Position numbers and translations under genes: made by a program. Positions 26,743-34,947 of a DNA stretch of 64,000 nucleotides are shown one piece after another (the stretch's first letter is position 1; each line of letters starts with the position of its first letter). A model generated the notes under the pieces. It made no database searches. It was given only the letters and a program-made list of their open reading frames with translations, and was not told where the DNA came from. Origin of the DNA: an uncultured Clostridia bacterium (lineage in GTDB: Bacteria > Bacillota > Clostridia > Oscillospirales > Ruminococcaceae); contig CANQPX010000001.1 in NCBI GenBank assembly GCA_947625915.1, forward strand, positions 1-64,000. The letters are read 5' to 3'.

Positions 26743-28590
26743 TCAATACTGTGAAACATAATCCAAAGGATTGGAATAAGTACCGTTTGAACGGACTTCA
26801 AAGTGGAGGTGATTTCCCGATGAGTCGCCCGTACTTCCGACGTAACCTATAAGCTGTCCTTTAACAACGTAGTCACCATACTGTATAGCGATAGAACTCT
26901 GATGTCCGTACAATGTAACATTTCCGTCAGCGTGTTCGATCTTTACGCAGTTGCCGTAACCGCCGTTCCAACCTCCTGCCGCTTCGATAACAGTACCGCT
27001 TTCCGCAGCATATATAGGAGTTCCGTAAGGAGCCGCGATATCGATACCCTTATGACCTCTTCCGTCGCCCTGATATGCGGAAATATAACCGCCGTCAACA
27101 GGCCAGAAATACTCGCCCGAACCGCCGCTGCCTTCGCTTACGGGAGTTCTTGTTTCTCTTGTTCCGACTCTGATGTACTCTGTAACAGGCTCGGAGATCA
27201 CTACTTCGTCAAGTATGTCTCTTGAAACGATCTCGCCGTTTTTGTAAGTAACGTTTGCGGTAACAGTCATTTCGCCTTCAACGCCTTCAACATCAACAGC
27301 GGTATCGCCTTGGTACATATCCGGATCATCGGTTTCTACTATATCATAGTCGATAGTTTCGTTATAAGTGACTTCCTTGGTAGTCATGACTCCGAGGTAA
27401 GGAACTTCCTCGCTGAGTTGGATAGTTGCTCCGATGGGGCAATATTCCGTAATATCGTCTATCTGTTTTCCCTCATATGTTACGAAGCAGTTCTGCAGTT
27501 CCTCAACGCTCATATCGTTATCCGAAGCTATATCCCAAGGATTATCGCCTTTCCGGACTTCATAGTATACAGGTTCTGCCACAAGTGAACTGAAAAGATC
27601 TATTATTTCCTGCTGATCTACCACCTGATCGGGCATAACATAATTTTCATAAGTATACTCTATGTTTTTATCAAACGAAACGGAAACTATATCGTCCGTC
27701 ATGTATTCGTCCTTTATTTCGTCAAGGTACTCGCCTATCTCGTCATATTCCTCTACCGCGCCTACGAACTCTCCGTCAACAGTCACCATGAAAGCCCTTA
27801 CCCTGTCATCGGGAGTTTCCGTTTCCTCATCGTCGGTATAGATATCGACCGTATCAACGGTCTCTTCTTCCTGAGGAGCGGTCTCCTGAACGGGAGCCTG
27901 CGTCTCGATCTGTTCCTGAACGACAGCCGCGAGCATCTTTTCGTCTATGACCTCATCGTATGCGCTTAGCGGTTTAAGTGAAAGAGTAGCTGTTATATAA
28001 GTTTCGCTGCCTGTATCGTAGTAATCGGTATGGTCGGCGATTATCTGCTGCGCCTCATCTATAACTGATTCTTCCGAGACTACTCCGAGTTCCTGACCGT
28101 TATAAGCAACGGTAACTCCGTAATCGGCATCGGCTTTATCCGCGACGACCATTATCAACAGAGCGATACTGAGGACAGGAACCGCATGGTTTACAAATGT
28201 TATTGCGAAGCGTCCGCTGCTTTTTACAGCGGAGAAAATGTCCGAAGTCTGGAGAGCGACTGCCCTTCCGAAGCCTACTTCAGCCATTCTGTCTACAAAT
28301 CTTCTGTTGAATTCGGAGAAATTATCCGCGCATTTTATTGCGTTCATGCCGGCTTTTTTAAGTCCGTACAGGAAATTTCTTTTTATTTCGGCAAGCAGAG
28401 GGCGGACGCCGTTTTTAAGTTTAGCGGATACACATTTTACCGTACTGCAGGAACGTTTCACCGCATAAACGGCAAGGTATGTAACAAGCGAGCCTACCGC
28501 GACCATAGATCTTTCAAATCCGCCGTGAACGGAAGCTGATCTTTTATCTTTTTTCATACTTCCGGACGAACTGTTCGGATCGATGTTCAT
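26743..28590 (-). CDS. M23 peptidase with LysM and G5 domains
   Basis: A 615-residue cell-wall hydrolase. A membrane anchor lies at about 139-158 (FVNHAVPVLSIALLIMVV), preceded by a basic cytoplasmic part. It is followed by an acidic spacer, a LysM peptidoglycan-binding motif near 355-400 (YYEVRKGDNPWDIASDNDMSVEEL), a G5 domain near 410-490 and a C-terminal LytM/M23 endopeptidase. Zinc ligands are visible in GHKGIDIAAPYG and HLHFEVRSNG. It should cut peptide crosslinks outside the membrane. The RBS is aaggag. Two WalR-like boxes lie upstream, fitting a wall-homeostasis gene. Confidence 0.94.
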   Translation of the reverse strand: MNIDPNSSSGSMKKDKRSASVHGGFERSMVAVGSLVTYLAVYAVKRSCSTVKCVSAKLKNGVRPLLAEIKRNFLYGLKKAGMNAIKCADNFSEFNRRFVDRMAEVGFGRAVALQTSDIFSAVKSSGRFAITFVNHAVPVLSIALLIMVVADKADADYGVTVAYNGQELGVVSEESVIDEAQQIIADHTDYYDTGSETYITATLSLKPLSAYDEVIDEKMLAAVVQEQIETQAPVQETAPQEEETVDTVDIYTDDEETETPDDRVRAFMVTVDGEFVGAVEEYDEIGEYLDEIKDEYMTDDIVSVSFDKNIEYTYENYVMPDQVVDQQEIIDLFSSLVAEPVYYEVRKGDNPWDIASDNDMSVEELQNCFVTYEGKQIDDITEYCPIGATIQLSEEVPYLGVMTTKEVTYNETIDYDIVETDDPDMYQGDTAVDVEGVEGEMTVTANVTYKNGEIVSRDILDEVVISEPVTEYIRVGTRETRTPVSEGSGGSGEYFWPVDGGYISAYQGDGRGHKGIDIAAPYGTPIYAAESGTVIEAAGGWNGGYGNCVKIEHADGNVTLYGHQSSIAIQYGDYVVKGQLIGYVGSTGDSSGNHLHFEVRSNGTYSNPLDYVSQY

Positions 28591-28699
28591 ATCAAGAACT
28601 CCTTTCTTTACACTTTATTATTATAACACATATTGATCTTTCATTATCAACAAGATCTGTCAGAAGCGTATTGATCTTTTTGCGGTCAGCGCAAAAAGG

Positions 28700-28716
28700 G
28701 TTACAAAACAGTAACA
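28700..28716 (-). promoter_or_regulatory. WalR-type binding site 1
   Basis: On the minus strand TGTTAC-tgttt-TGTAAC fits the WalR direct-repeat consensus (TGTWAH, N5, TGTWAH) exactly. It lies 110 bases upstream of the M23 peptidase start, and known WalR targets include such peptidases. Confidence 0.6.
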
Positions 28717-28985
28717 TTATTAATATTATACCTCTTTTTTTTCAAAAATCAACACTTTATTGAACTATGTCACATTTTATTAATTTTTTTTAGCGATATG
28801 CACAATTTTCCCTATAGCCGACCATATATTTTTCATATAAAATTTTAAATAAATTTGTCGATATAACGTCATAAATTTTTCTTGAGCCGTAAATTGGAAT
28901 AAATTGTCGGTTACAAATTGTAACTTTTACGATCCGTAAATTCCCGCAAAAGCTGTCACAGAACCAAACCCGCAAAATCAAAAAG

Positions 28986-29002
28986 GTTACAAAACGGTTA
29001 CA
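28986..29002 (-). promoter_or_regulatory. WalR-type binding site 2
   Basis: On the minus strand TGTAAC-cgttt-TGTAAC is a second exact match to the WalR consensus. It is about 400 bases from the peptidase start and 124 bases from the zapA -35. A plus-strand TGTAAC pair at 29016-29033 has a 6-base gap, one too many. Confidence 0.5.
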
Positions 29003-29125
29003 AAAGCTCCGGCGCTGTAACTTTTTCTGTAACCTTTTTAAGTAAGATCCGGGCTCTCATAGCCGCAGCGAACAGCATATGCACAAAGTTACCGCGTTCT
29101 TTTTGCAAAATTTAAACTTTTTCTC

Positions 29126-29154
29126 TTGAAATAATTGCTGAAATGTGGTATAAT
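29126..29154 (+). promoter_or_regulatory. promoter of zapA
   Basis: TTGAAA, a 17-base spacer and TATAAT, 57 bases before the zapA ATG. Confidence 0.8.
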
Positions 29155-29211
29155 CACTGTAATTGGTCATTATGCGCTATTGCTGTGCCACAAAAGAAAG
29201 GAACGTTTACA

Positions 29212-29643
29212 ATGAATAAAGTCAAGGTCACTATCTGCGGTAAGGAATTCAGCCTTAAAACCGATGAAGCGCCAAGCTATTTCACGGAACTTGCAAAAAA
29301 AGTCGATGCGGATATTTACGAAATGGCTTCTTCGGCGGAAAATATGTCCATTCAGTCCGCCGCAATACTCGTTGCTCTGGCATCTTACGATGAGGTGAAA
29401 AAAGCCAACGACAGCATAGACAATATCCGTACCCAGATAAAGGAATATGTTGACGACGCCTGCAAAGCCCGTCTGGAACGTGATGAAGCCCTGAAAAATG
29501 AAAAATCTCTGTTGGCAAAGATATCTTCTCTTGAAAATGAACTAAAGATAAAACACATGAAGTCCGATATCGACGAACAGCTTACGCTTGATGATACAAA
29601 GGACAAAGACAAAGATAAGGAAAAAACTTCTTCATCTAAATAA
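29212..29643 (+). CDS. zapA: cell division protein ZapA
   Basis: ZapA binds and bundles FtsZ filaments at the division site. The 143-residue product begins MNKVKVTICGKEFSLKTDEAPSYFTELAKKVDADI, matching the ZapA fold. It continues into a long coiled coil (about 70-120) and a Lys/Asp-rich tail (DTKDKDKDKEKTSSSK) longer than in Bacillus. ATG 29212 follows gaaaggaac; an in-frame ATG at 29143 overlaps the promoter and is not used. The U32 gene follows after 44 bases, as is common in Clostridia. Confidence 0.93.
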   Translation: MNKVKVTICGKEFSLKTDEAPSYFTELAKKVDADIYEMASSAENMSIQSAAILVALASYDEVKKANDSIDNIRTQIKEYVDDACKARLERDEALKNEKSLLAKISSLENELKIKHMKSDIDEQLTLDDTKDKDKDKEKTSSSK

Positions 29644-29687
29644 GAGGAAAAGTTTTCCTGTTTATTTTATTGAAAGGAGCTGCTGTC

Positions 29688-31706
29688 ATGACGGAAATAC
29701 TTGCGCCTGCCGGCAGCTTTGAAAGCGTCCTCGCGGCTGTCAGATGCGGCGCGGACGCTGTTTATGTCGGAGGAGAAAAATTTTCCGCAAGAGCCGGGGC
29801 GATAAATTTTTCCGACGGCGAACTGGAAAAAGCAGTGGAGTATTGCCATCTCCACGGCGTGAAACTTTACAGAGCCATGAATATAATAGTATTCCCGGAG
29901 GAAATGTCCGATTTCCTTAAAGCCGCCGAGTTCACCGCCAAGATCGGCGCGGACGGACTTATCGTTCAGGATCTCGGCGCGGCAAGTCTATTGCGGGAAA
30001 TGCTCCCGGATATGAAACTGAACGCTTCTACTCAGATGACGATACATTCCCCCGAGGGGGCAAGACTCGCCGCGGAAATGGGATTTTCCCGCATTGTGGC
30101 GGCAAGGGAACTTTCCTTGGAACAGATAGATGAACTGGTGAAAACAGGCGTTGAAACGGAAGTTTTCATACACGGCGCGCTTTGTATGTCGGTCTCTGGA
30201 AAATGCTATATGAGCGCGATGATAGGTTCAAGAAGCGCAAACAGAGGAATGTGCGCGCAGGCTTGCCGACTGCCTTTCAATGCGGTGGGCACAGGGGAAA
30301 GATACGATCTTTCGCTGAAAGATCTTTGCGGCATACCGCATATAAGTAAACTTGCGGAAATGGGAGTTTCCTCTTTTAAAATAGAAGGAAGAATGAAACG
30401 CGCGGAATATGTTGCGGCGGCTGTAACGGCTTGCAGAGCCGCACTGGACGGAAAAGAGCCCGATCTTGATACTTTACGGGCTGTATTTTCAAGGAGTGGA
30501 TTTACCGATGGTTATATTACAGGCAGCATCGGTAAGCCTATGTTCGGCTACAGACGGAAGGAAGATGTTGTTTCGGCGGAAAGCGTCCTGCCGAAAATAA
30601 AGGAAACTTTCAGAAAAGAAACAAAAGCGGCGGAAGCGGACTTTTACCTGACGGTAAAACAGGGGCAGCCTTCCGAACTGAAAATGACCTGCGGAGAAAT
30701 TTCCGTCACTGCAAAGGGAAGTATCCCCGAAACGGCTGAAAAACGCCCCACTGACAGTAATTCCGCAAGAAAACAGTTGGAAAAGTTAGGCGATACTGTT
30801 TATACTTTGGGTAATTTTTATTCAGAAATAGATGAAAAGTTGATGATTCCCGCATCTGCGCTGAATTCTTTGCGGCGTGAAGCTGTGGAAAAAATGAATA
30901 ATGCGATCATTTCCGCGAAAAGACCGACATATGAAATACGACGGATAAACGCAGTCTTTTCTGGGAAAAGACGTTTCCCAGAAAAGATACGGGTAAAAAT
31001 TTCCGATCTTGAACAGCTTGGAGCCGTTCCAAAAGATATGGAAGTCATAATTCCCATGAAGCTTTGCGGGAAGATCCCCTCGGACAAGCGTTATATAGTT
31101 TCACCGCCAAGATTTATAGATGATGAAAACAAGCTGCGGGAAAAGTTTTGCGAAATAAGAAGGCTTGGATTTGAGCGGCTGCTTTGCCCCGATCTTGCAT
31201 ATATAAAACTCGGGAAGTGTCAAGGCTTTGAGCTTTACGGCGATTTCGGACTGAATATCGCAAATAATTATGCCGTTTCTGAAGCTGCAAGGCTCGGACT
31301 TAAAGATGTTACCGCAAGTTTTGAAGCGAAACTTCCGCAGCTTTCCGCAATAAACGGAAATATCCCCGTGGGAGCCATCGTTTACGGACGCCTGCCTGTA
31401 ATGCTGACAAGGAACTGCCCCATAAAACAGGCAGGCGGTAACTGTAGGAACTGTAAAGGCTTCCTGCTTGACAGGACTGGAAGGAAATTCCCCGTAAAAT
31501 GCGGGGAGTCGGTCTGCACGGAAGTTTTCAACAGCGATATCCTTATGATGACGGACAGGCTCGGTGAAATAAATGCGGATCTTGCGGTGCTGGATTTTAC
31601 CGATGAAACTGCCGAGGAGACCGCACGGGTCATAAATTGCTGCCTGAACGGTCGGAAAGCCCTTGAAAACGGTTTTACACGCGGACTTTACTACAGAGGA
31701 ACATAA
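29688..31706 (+). CDS. U32 family protein (RlhA/TrhP-type RNA hydroxylation)
   Basis: A 672-residue member of the peptidase U32 family. Known members (TrhP, RlhA) use prephenate and Fe-S clusters to hydroxylate tRNA U34 or 23S rRNA. The TIM-barrel part shows EILAPAGSFESVLAAVRCGADAVYVGG and the U32 signature HGALCMSVSGKCYMSAMIGSRSANRGMCAQACR (Cys-rich, near 165-200), then SFKIEGRMKRAEYVA. The long C-terminal half, with VNRTCP-like TRNCPIKQAGGNCRNC, matches the larger RlhA-like architecture. ATG 29688 follows aaaggag. The choice between tRNA and rRNA substrate is uncertain. Confidence 0.88.
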   Translation: MTEILAPAGSFESVLAAVRCGADAVYVGGEKFSARAGAINFSDGELEKAVEYCHLHGVKLYRAMNIIVFPEEMSDFLKAAEFTAKIGADGLIVQDLGAASLLREMLPDMKLNASTQMTIHSPEGARLAAEMGFSRIVAARELSLEQIDELVKTGVETEVFIHGALCMSVSGKCYMSAMIGSRSANRGMCAQACRLPFNAVGTGERYDLSLKDLCGIPHISKLAEMGVSSFKIEGRMKRAEYVAAAVTACRAALDGKEPDLDTLRAVFSRSGFTDGYITGSIGKPMFGYRRKEDVVSAESVLPKIKETFRKETKAAEADFYLTVKQGQPSELKMTCGEISVTAKGSIPETAEKRPTDSNSARKQLEKLGDTVYTLGNFYSEIDEKLMIPASALNSLRREAVEKMNNAIISAKRPTYEIRRINAVFSGKRRFPEKIRVKISDLEQLGAVPKDMEVIIPMKLCGKIPSDKRYIVSPPRFIDDENKLREKFCEIRRLGFERLLCPDLAYIKLGKCQGFELYGDFGLNIANNYAVSEAARLGLKDVTASFEAKLPQLSAINGNIPVGAIVYGRLPVMLTRNCPIKQAGGNCRNCKGFLLDRTGRKFPVKCGESVCTEVFNSDILMMTDRLGEINADLAVLDFTDETAEETARVINCCLNGRKALENGFTRGLYYRGT

Positions 31707-31725
31707 TAACGAAAGGATAGTTACA

Positions 31726-32001
31726 ATGGGAAAAGACATTAAACGCACGATAGCATTTTTATTTTTTCTGTTGGCGGGAATAGTTCTGGGAACGGTGCTG
31801 GCAAAACTCTGCTCGGAAGTATCGTTCCTGTCATGGCTGGCGTACAATATGTCGGTGGGACTGGATACAGGTTCGCCGTTGGTGCTTGATCTGATAGTCT
31901 TTAAACTGGCGTTCGGATTTACCCTTACGGTAAACCCGATGCAGATAATATGCGTTATTGCCGCGCTTATAATTTACAATAAGACCTGTAAAGGATTGTA
32001 A
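31726..32001 (+). CDS. DUF4321 small membrane protein
   Basis: A 91-residue membrane protein with three hydrophobic stretches (about 8-27, 45-65 and 70-88): MGKDIKRTIAFLFFLLAGIVLG...FGFTLTVNPMQIICVIAALIIY. This is the DUF4321 pattern, found in many Clostridia next to the mreBCD elongation genes, as here. The RBS is gaaagga. Its role is unknown; location suggests a link with cell shape or the envelope. Confidence 0.8.
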   Translation: MGKDIKRTIAFLFFLLAGIVLGTVLAKLCSEVSFLSWLAYNMSVGLDTGSPLVLDLIVFKLAFGFTLTVNPMQIICVIAALIIYNKTCKGL

Positions 32002-32087
32002 TATTGCACTAAAATTTTCGGCGCGAACGGGTCGGTTTTGGCGCAAGAAACAAAAATTACAATTTGGTTAAAATTTCTCAAAAAGTG

Positions 32088-32116
32088 TTGTACACTTGCT
32101 TTTCAAGTGTTATAAT
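32088..32116 (+). promoter_or_regulatory. mreB promoter with an internal palindrome
   Basis: TTGTAC, a 17-base spacer and TATAAT. The spacer is almost wholly filled by a perfect inverted repeat ACACTTG-n5-CAAGTGT (32092-32110), placed where a repressor would block polymerase. Confidence 0.7.
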
Positions 32117-32241
32117 ATTAATGTGTGCAATTAGTTTTTGTGTGGATCACGATCCTATAACGGGGATCGGTGATTTTTTTAACGGAATGATCTGCATGAC
32201 TTGTATGCTTTACATATCTAACATTATCGGAGGTAAAAACA

Positions 32242-33258
32242 ATGTTTGCAAAAGAAATAGGAATAGACCTTGGCACTGCCAATACCCTCGTATACATGAG
32301 GGGAAAAGGCATAATCATCCGCGAACCGTCCGTTGTGGCTGTTGATACCCGCACGGACAGAGCAAAATATGTAGGTCAGGAAGCAAAGGACGTTATAGGA
32401 CGTACTCCGGGTTCCATCGTTGCGGTAAGACCCCTTAAAGACGGCGTTATCGCAGACTTTGAGATAACTACTACAATGCTTCAGGAATTTATAAGAAAAG
32501 CTCTCAAAGGCGCACTTTTCACAAAAGCGCACGTTATAATATGTATACCCTCGGGCGTTACGGCAGTTGAACGCAGAGCCGTTAAGGAAGCTGCAGAAAA
32601 TGCAGGTGCTAAAAAAGTAAACATAATCGAAGAACCTATGGCTGCCGCTATAGGAGCAGGACTTCCCGTTTCCGAGCCGCAAGGCTCGATGATCGTTGAC
32701 ATCGGCGGCGGAACTTCCGAAGTTGCGGTGATATCTTTAGGCGGCATAGTTACTTCCCGCTCGGTAAGAGTCGCGGGAGACGCTTTCGACGCGGCTATAA
32801 TCAACTATATCAAGAAAAAATACAATCTCCTCATAGGTGAACGCACCGCCGAAAATGTCAAGATCGCTATCGGTTCGGCATTCCCCATGGAGCAGGAGAC
32901 GGAAATGGAAATAAAGGGACGCAACCTGCTCAACGGACTCCCCGAAAATATCATAGTTACATCTGCTGAGATCCGTGAAGCACTTGCAGAACCGCTTTCA
33001 AACGTTGTTGAAGCAATAAAAGTAACGCTTGAAAAGACTCCTCCGGAGCTTGCGGCGGATATTATCGATCAGGGCATCATGCTTGCGGGCGGCGGCGCGC
33101 TTATAAGAGGACTCGACAAGCTTATCAACAAGGAAACAGGTATGCCCGTTTACGTTGCGGAGACTCCTCTTGACTGCGTTGCGGACGGCACGGGAAAAGT
33201 TCTTGAGGACATTGAAAGGCTCCGCGAAGTCCTTAACGACGATTCCAAATACTACTAA
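32242..33258 (+). CDS. mreB: rod shape-determining protein MreB
   Basis: The actin-like MreB, 338 residues, polymerises under the membrane and guides the elongation wall-synthesis machinery. ATPase motifs are [20 protein letters not shown] (phosphate 1), [20 protein letters not shown] (phosphate 2) and [17 protein letters not shown] (adenosine). The RBS is atcggaggt. The leader from the promoter is about 120 bases. It starts the mreB-mreC-mreD-PBP2 cluster, although a 219-base gap with short repeats separates it from mreC. Confidence 0.98.
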   Translation: MFAKEIGIDLGTANTLVYMRGKGIIIREPSVVAVDTRTDRAKYVGQEAKDVIGRTPGSIVAVRPLKDGVIADFEITTTMLQEFIRKALKGALFTKAHVIICIPSGVTAVERRAVKEAAENAGAKKVNIIEEPMAAAIGAGLPVSEPQGSMIVDIGGGTSEVAVISLGGIVTSRSVRVAGDAFDAAIINYIKKKYNLLIGERTAENVKIAIGSAFPMEQETEMEIKGRNLLNGLPENIIVTSAEIREALAEPLSNVVEAIKVTLEKTPPELAADIIDQGIMLAGGGALIRGLDKLINKETGMPVYVAETPLDCVADGTGKVLEDIERLREVLNDDSKYY

Positions 33259-33477
33259 GAGAGTTGAGAGCTTCGGGAGAGTTAAGAGTTGAGAGTTGAG
33301 AGTTGAGATATTGCAGTAACGCATATATTTCAACTCTCAAAATTAAAGCGCAGACCCTGCCTTGCTTCATGCACGGTATAATTAAGTTGAAAATAACAAA
33401 ATAATGCCTGAAAGGGTGCAGACTCAGCCTGCTCTCAACTTTCAACACTCAACACTAACAAGGGGGTGTGATCGCAC
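33259..33477 (+). repeat. GAGAGTTGA-type short repeats between mreB and mreC
   Basis: Several GAGAGTTGA / GAGTTGAGA units occur at 33260-33306, with inverted CAACTCTC and CTCAACTTTC units at 33331-33452, giving potential pairing across the gap. Similar units occur at 53544 and 57521. No gene was seen. Confidence 0.6.
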
Positions 33478-34326
33478 TTGAAGGATTTTTTCAGAACAAC
33501 AAAATTTAAAGTCCTTGTTGCGCTTATGGCTGTTATCATAGGCGTAATGGTGTATTCCCTGACAAAAGGCGGTTACGCTTCGGACAGCGAATCGGTGTTC
33601 GGGATAGTCCTCGAACCTTTCCAGAAAGTGTCGAATACCATTTCGGGAAAGGTGACTTCTACACTCGATATGCTCTTCAACGCTAAAAAATATTACGAGG
33701 AGAACCAACAGCTGAAAGAAACTTTGAATGAAGTCTACAACGATATCATAGACTATGATAAACTTGCAAGGGAAAACGAACAGTACCGCGTTCTTTTCGG
33801 GCTTACCGAGGAGCATGACGACTACGTTTTCTCCGCGCCATGCAACGTTATTGCAAGAGCCGCAAACGATCCGTACCGCTCATTTACCATCGACAAGGGC
33901 AGCAACGACGGTATCGCTCCTTACGATCCGGTGATAACTTCCGCAGGACTTGTGGGAGTTTGCTACGATGTGGCAAGAAGTACGAGCAGAGTGAGAACTC
34001 TCTTTTCCCCGCGTACCGCAGTGGGAGTTACCGTTTTAAGGACAAAAGCAACGGGAATAATAGAGGGCGACTACGAATATGCCGAGGAAGGCTATTGCAG
34101 AATGAGTTATATAAGCGAAAGTTCGGACATTGAAGCGGGCGATATAATCGTTACATCGGGAAGTGAAACTTTTCCCGCAAGTCAGCTGGTGGGAACTGTC
34201 TCAGAAGTGGGAATGGAAGATAACGGACTTTCACAGTATGCGATAATAGAGCCCGCCATAGACCCAAGCAATGTTTCCACGGTCTTTGTCATAACAAGTT
34301 TTAACGGTCAGGCGGACGAAAGCTGA
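33478..34326 (+). CDS. mreC: rod shape-determining protein MreC
   Basis: MreC, 282 residues: one N-terminal membrane helix (about 10-28), a coiled coil near 60-105 (KKYYEENQQLKETLNEVYNDIIDYDKLARENEQYRVLFGL) and the paired beta-barrel domain (VIARAANDPYRSFTIDKGSNDGIAPYDPVITSAGLVG). It lies outside the membrane and stimulates the elongation transpeptidase. The start is TTG at 33478, eleven bases after AGGGGG; no ATG is better placed. MreD follows after 22 bases. Confidence 0.96.
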   Translation: MKDFFRTTKFKVLVALMAVIIGVMVYSLTKGGYASDSESVFGIVLEPFQKVSNTISGKVTSTLDMLFNAKKYYEENQQLKETLNEVYNDIIDYDKLARENEQYRVLFGLTEEHDDYVFSAPCNVIARAANDPYRSFTIDKGSNDGIAPYDPVITSAGLVGVCYDVARSTSRVRTLFSPRTAVGVTVLRTKATGIIEGDYEYAEEGYCRMSYISESSDIEAGDIIVTSGSETFPASQLVGTVSEVGMEDNGLSQYAIIEPAIDPSNVSTVFVITSFNGQADES

Positions 34327-34348
34327 ACGCATATTTACGGGTGAGATA

Positions 34349-34915
34349 ATGAACATTGATGCAAAACGTAAAAAGGAACAGCGGAATACTATCCTGCGGT
34401 GGGTGATATATATACTGCTGCTGATACTTGAATATGTTTACATGACAACAACGGCTTTCCATTGGCGTACAGTGCTGTTCGTGATACCTACCGCTATGTG
34501 TATCGCTGTTTTTGAAGAACCTTTTGACGCGGCGGTCTGCGGCTGTATAGCGGGATTGCTGCTTGATACCGCACAGGGAACGCTTATCGGTCTGAGCGGG
34601 ATAATACTTTTGTGGTGCTGTCTGGTGACATCGCTGCTGTTCCGGTTCTTTATGAGGAAACATATAATAAATATAGTTATGCTCAACGGTGCGGCGGTGT
34701 TCATACAGGGAATAATACATTACTTTTTTTACTATGCGATATGGGGATATGACAGTTCGGCAAAAATATTTATCCGTGAATTTCTGCCGGTGATGATATA
34801 TACGGAACTTGCGGTGATACCGCTTTTCTTTATAATAAAATTCCTTGTAAAGCATCTGGGGATCATTACGGAAAATTATATTGAGGAAAAATCCGATGAT
34901 ATCGTAAGAGAATAG
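34349..34915 (+). CDS. mreD: rod shape-determining protein MreD
   Basis: A 188-residue integral membrane protein with about five helices, e.g. TILRWVIYILLLILEYVYMTTT and AAVCGCIAGLLLDTAQGTLIGLSGIILLWC, matching MreD in length and position. It is part of the Rod complex with MreC, PBP2 and RodA. Its stop codon overlaps the AGGAGG that serves the PBP2 gene. Confidence 0.9.
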   Translation: MNIDAKRKKEQRNTILRWVIYILLLILEYVYMTTTAFHWRTVLFVIPTAMCIAVFEEPFDAAVCGCIAGLLLDTAQGTLIGLSGIILLWCCLVTSLLFRFFMRKHIINIVMLNGAAVFIQGIIHYFFYYAIWGYDSSAKIFIREFLPVMIYTELAVIPLFFIIKFLVKHLGIITENYIEEKSDDIVRE

Positions 34916-34922
34916 GAGGAAC

Positions 34923-34937
34923 GCTTGCTTTGCAGGC
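34923..34937 (+). promoter_or_regulatory. hairpin between RBS and start codon of PBP2 gene
   Basis: GCTTGC-ttt-GCAGGC forms a 6-base-pair stem with one G-T pair. It lies between the AGGAGG at 34915-34920 and the ATG at 34948, which are otherwise too far apart. Folding would bring them to a normal distance. Confidence 0.5.
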
Positions 34938-34947
34938 ATGATAAAAT

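Larger units (their letters stand above)
28591..29125. other. long regulatory gap between M23 peptidase and zapA
   Basis: No gene was seen. The gap contains a candidate minus-strand -10 (TATAAT, plus 28620-28625) for the peptidase, two WalR-type direct repeats (listed separately), a perfect palindrome GTTAC-aaatt-GTAAC at 28910-28924, and an imperfect hairpin at 28981-29038 made of GGTTACA / TGTAACC units. The repeated GTTAC/GTAAC theme suggests several binding sites for one regulator. Confidence 0.5.

Noticed and set aside
28790..28981. 63-residue minus-strand frame upstream of the M23 peptidase
   Set aside because: It has no RBS, an odd composition and overlaps the regulatory palindromes.
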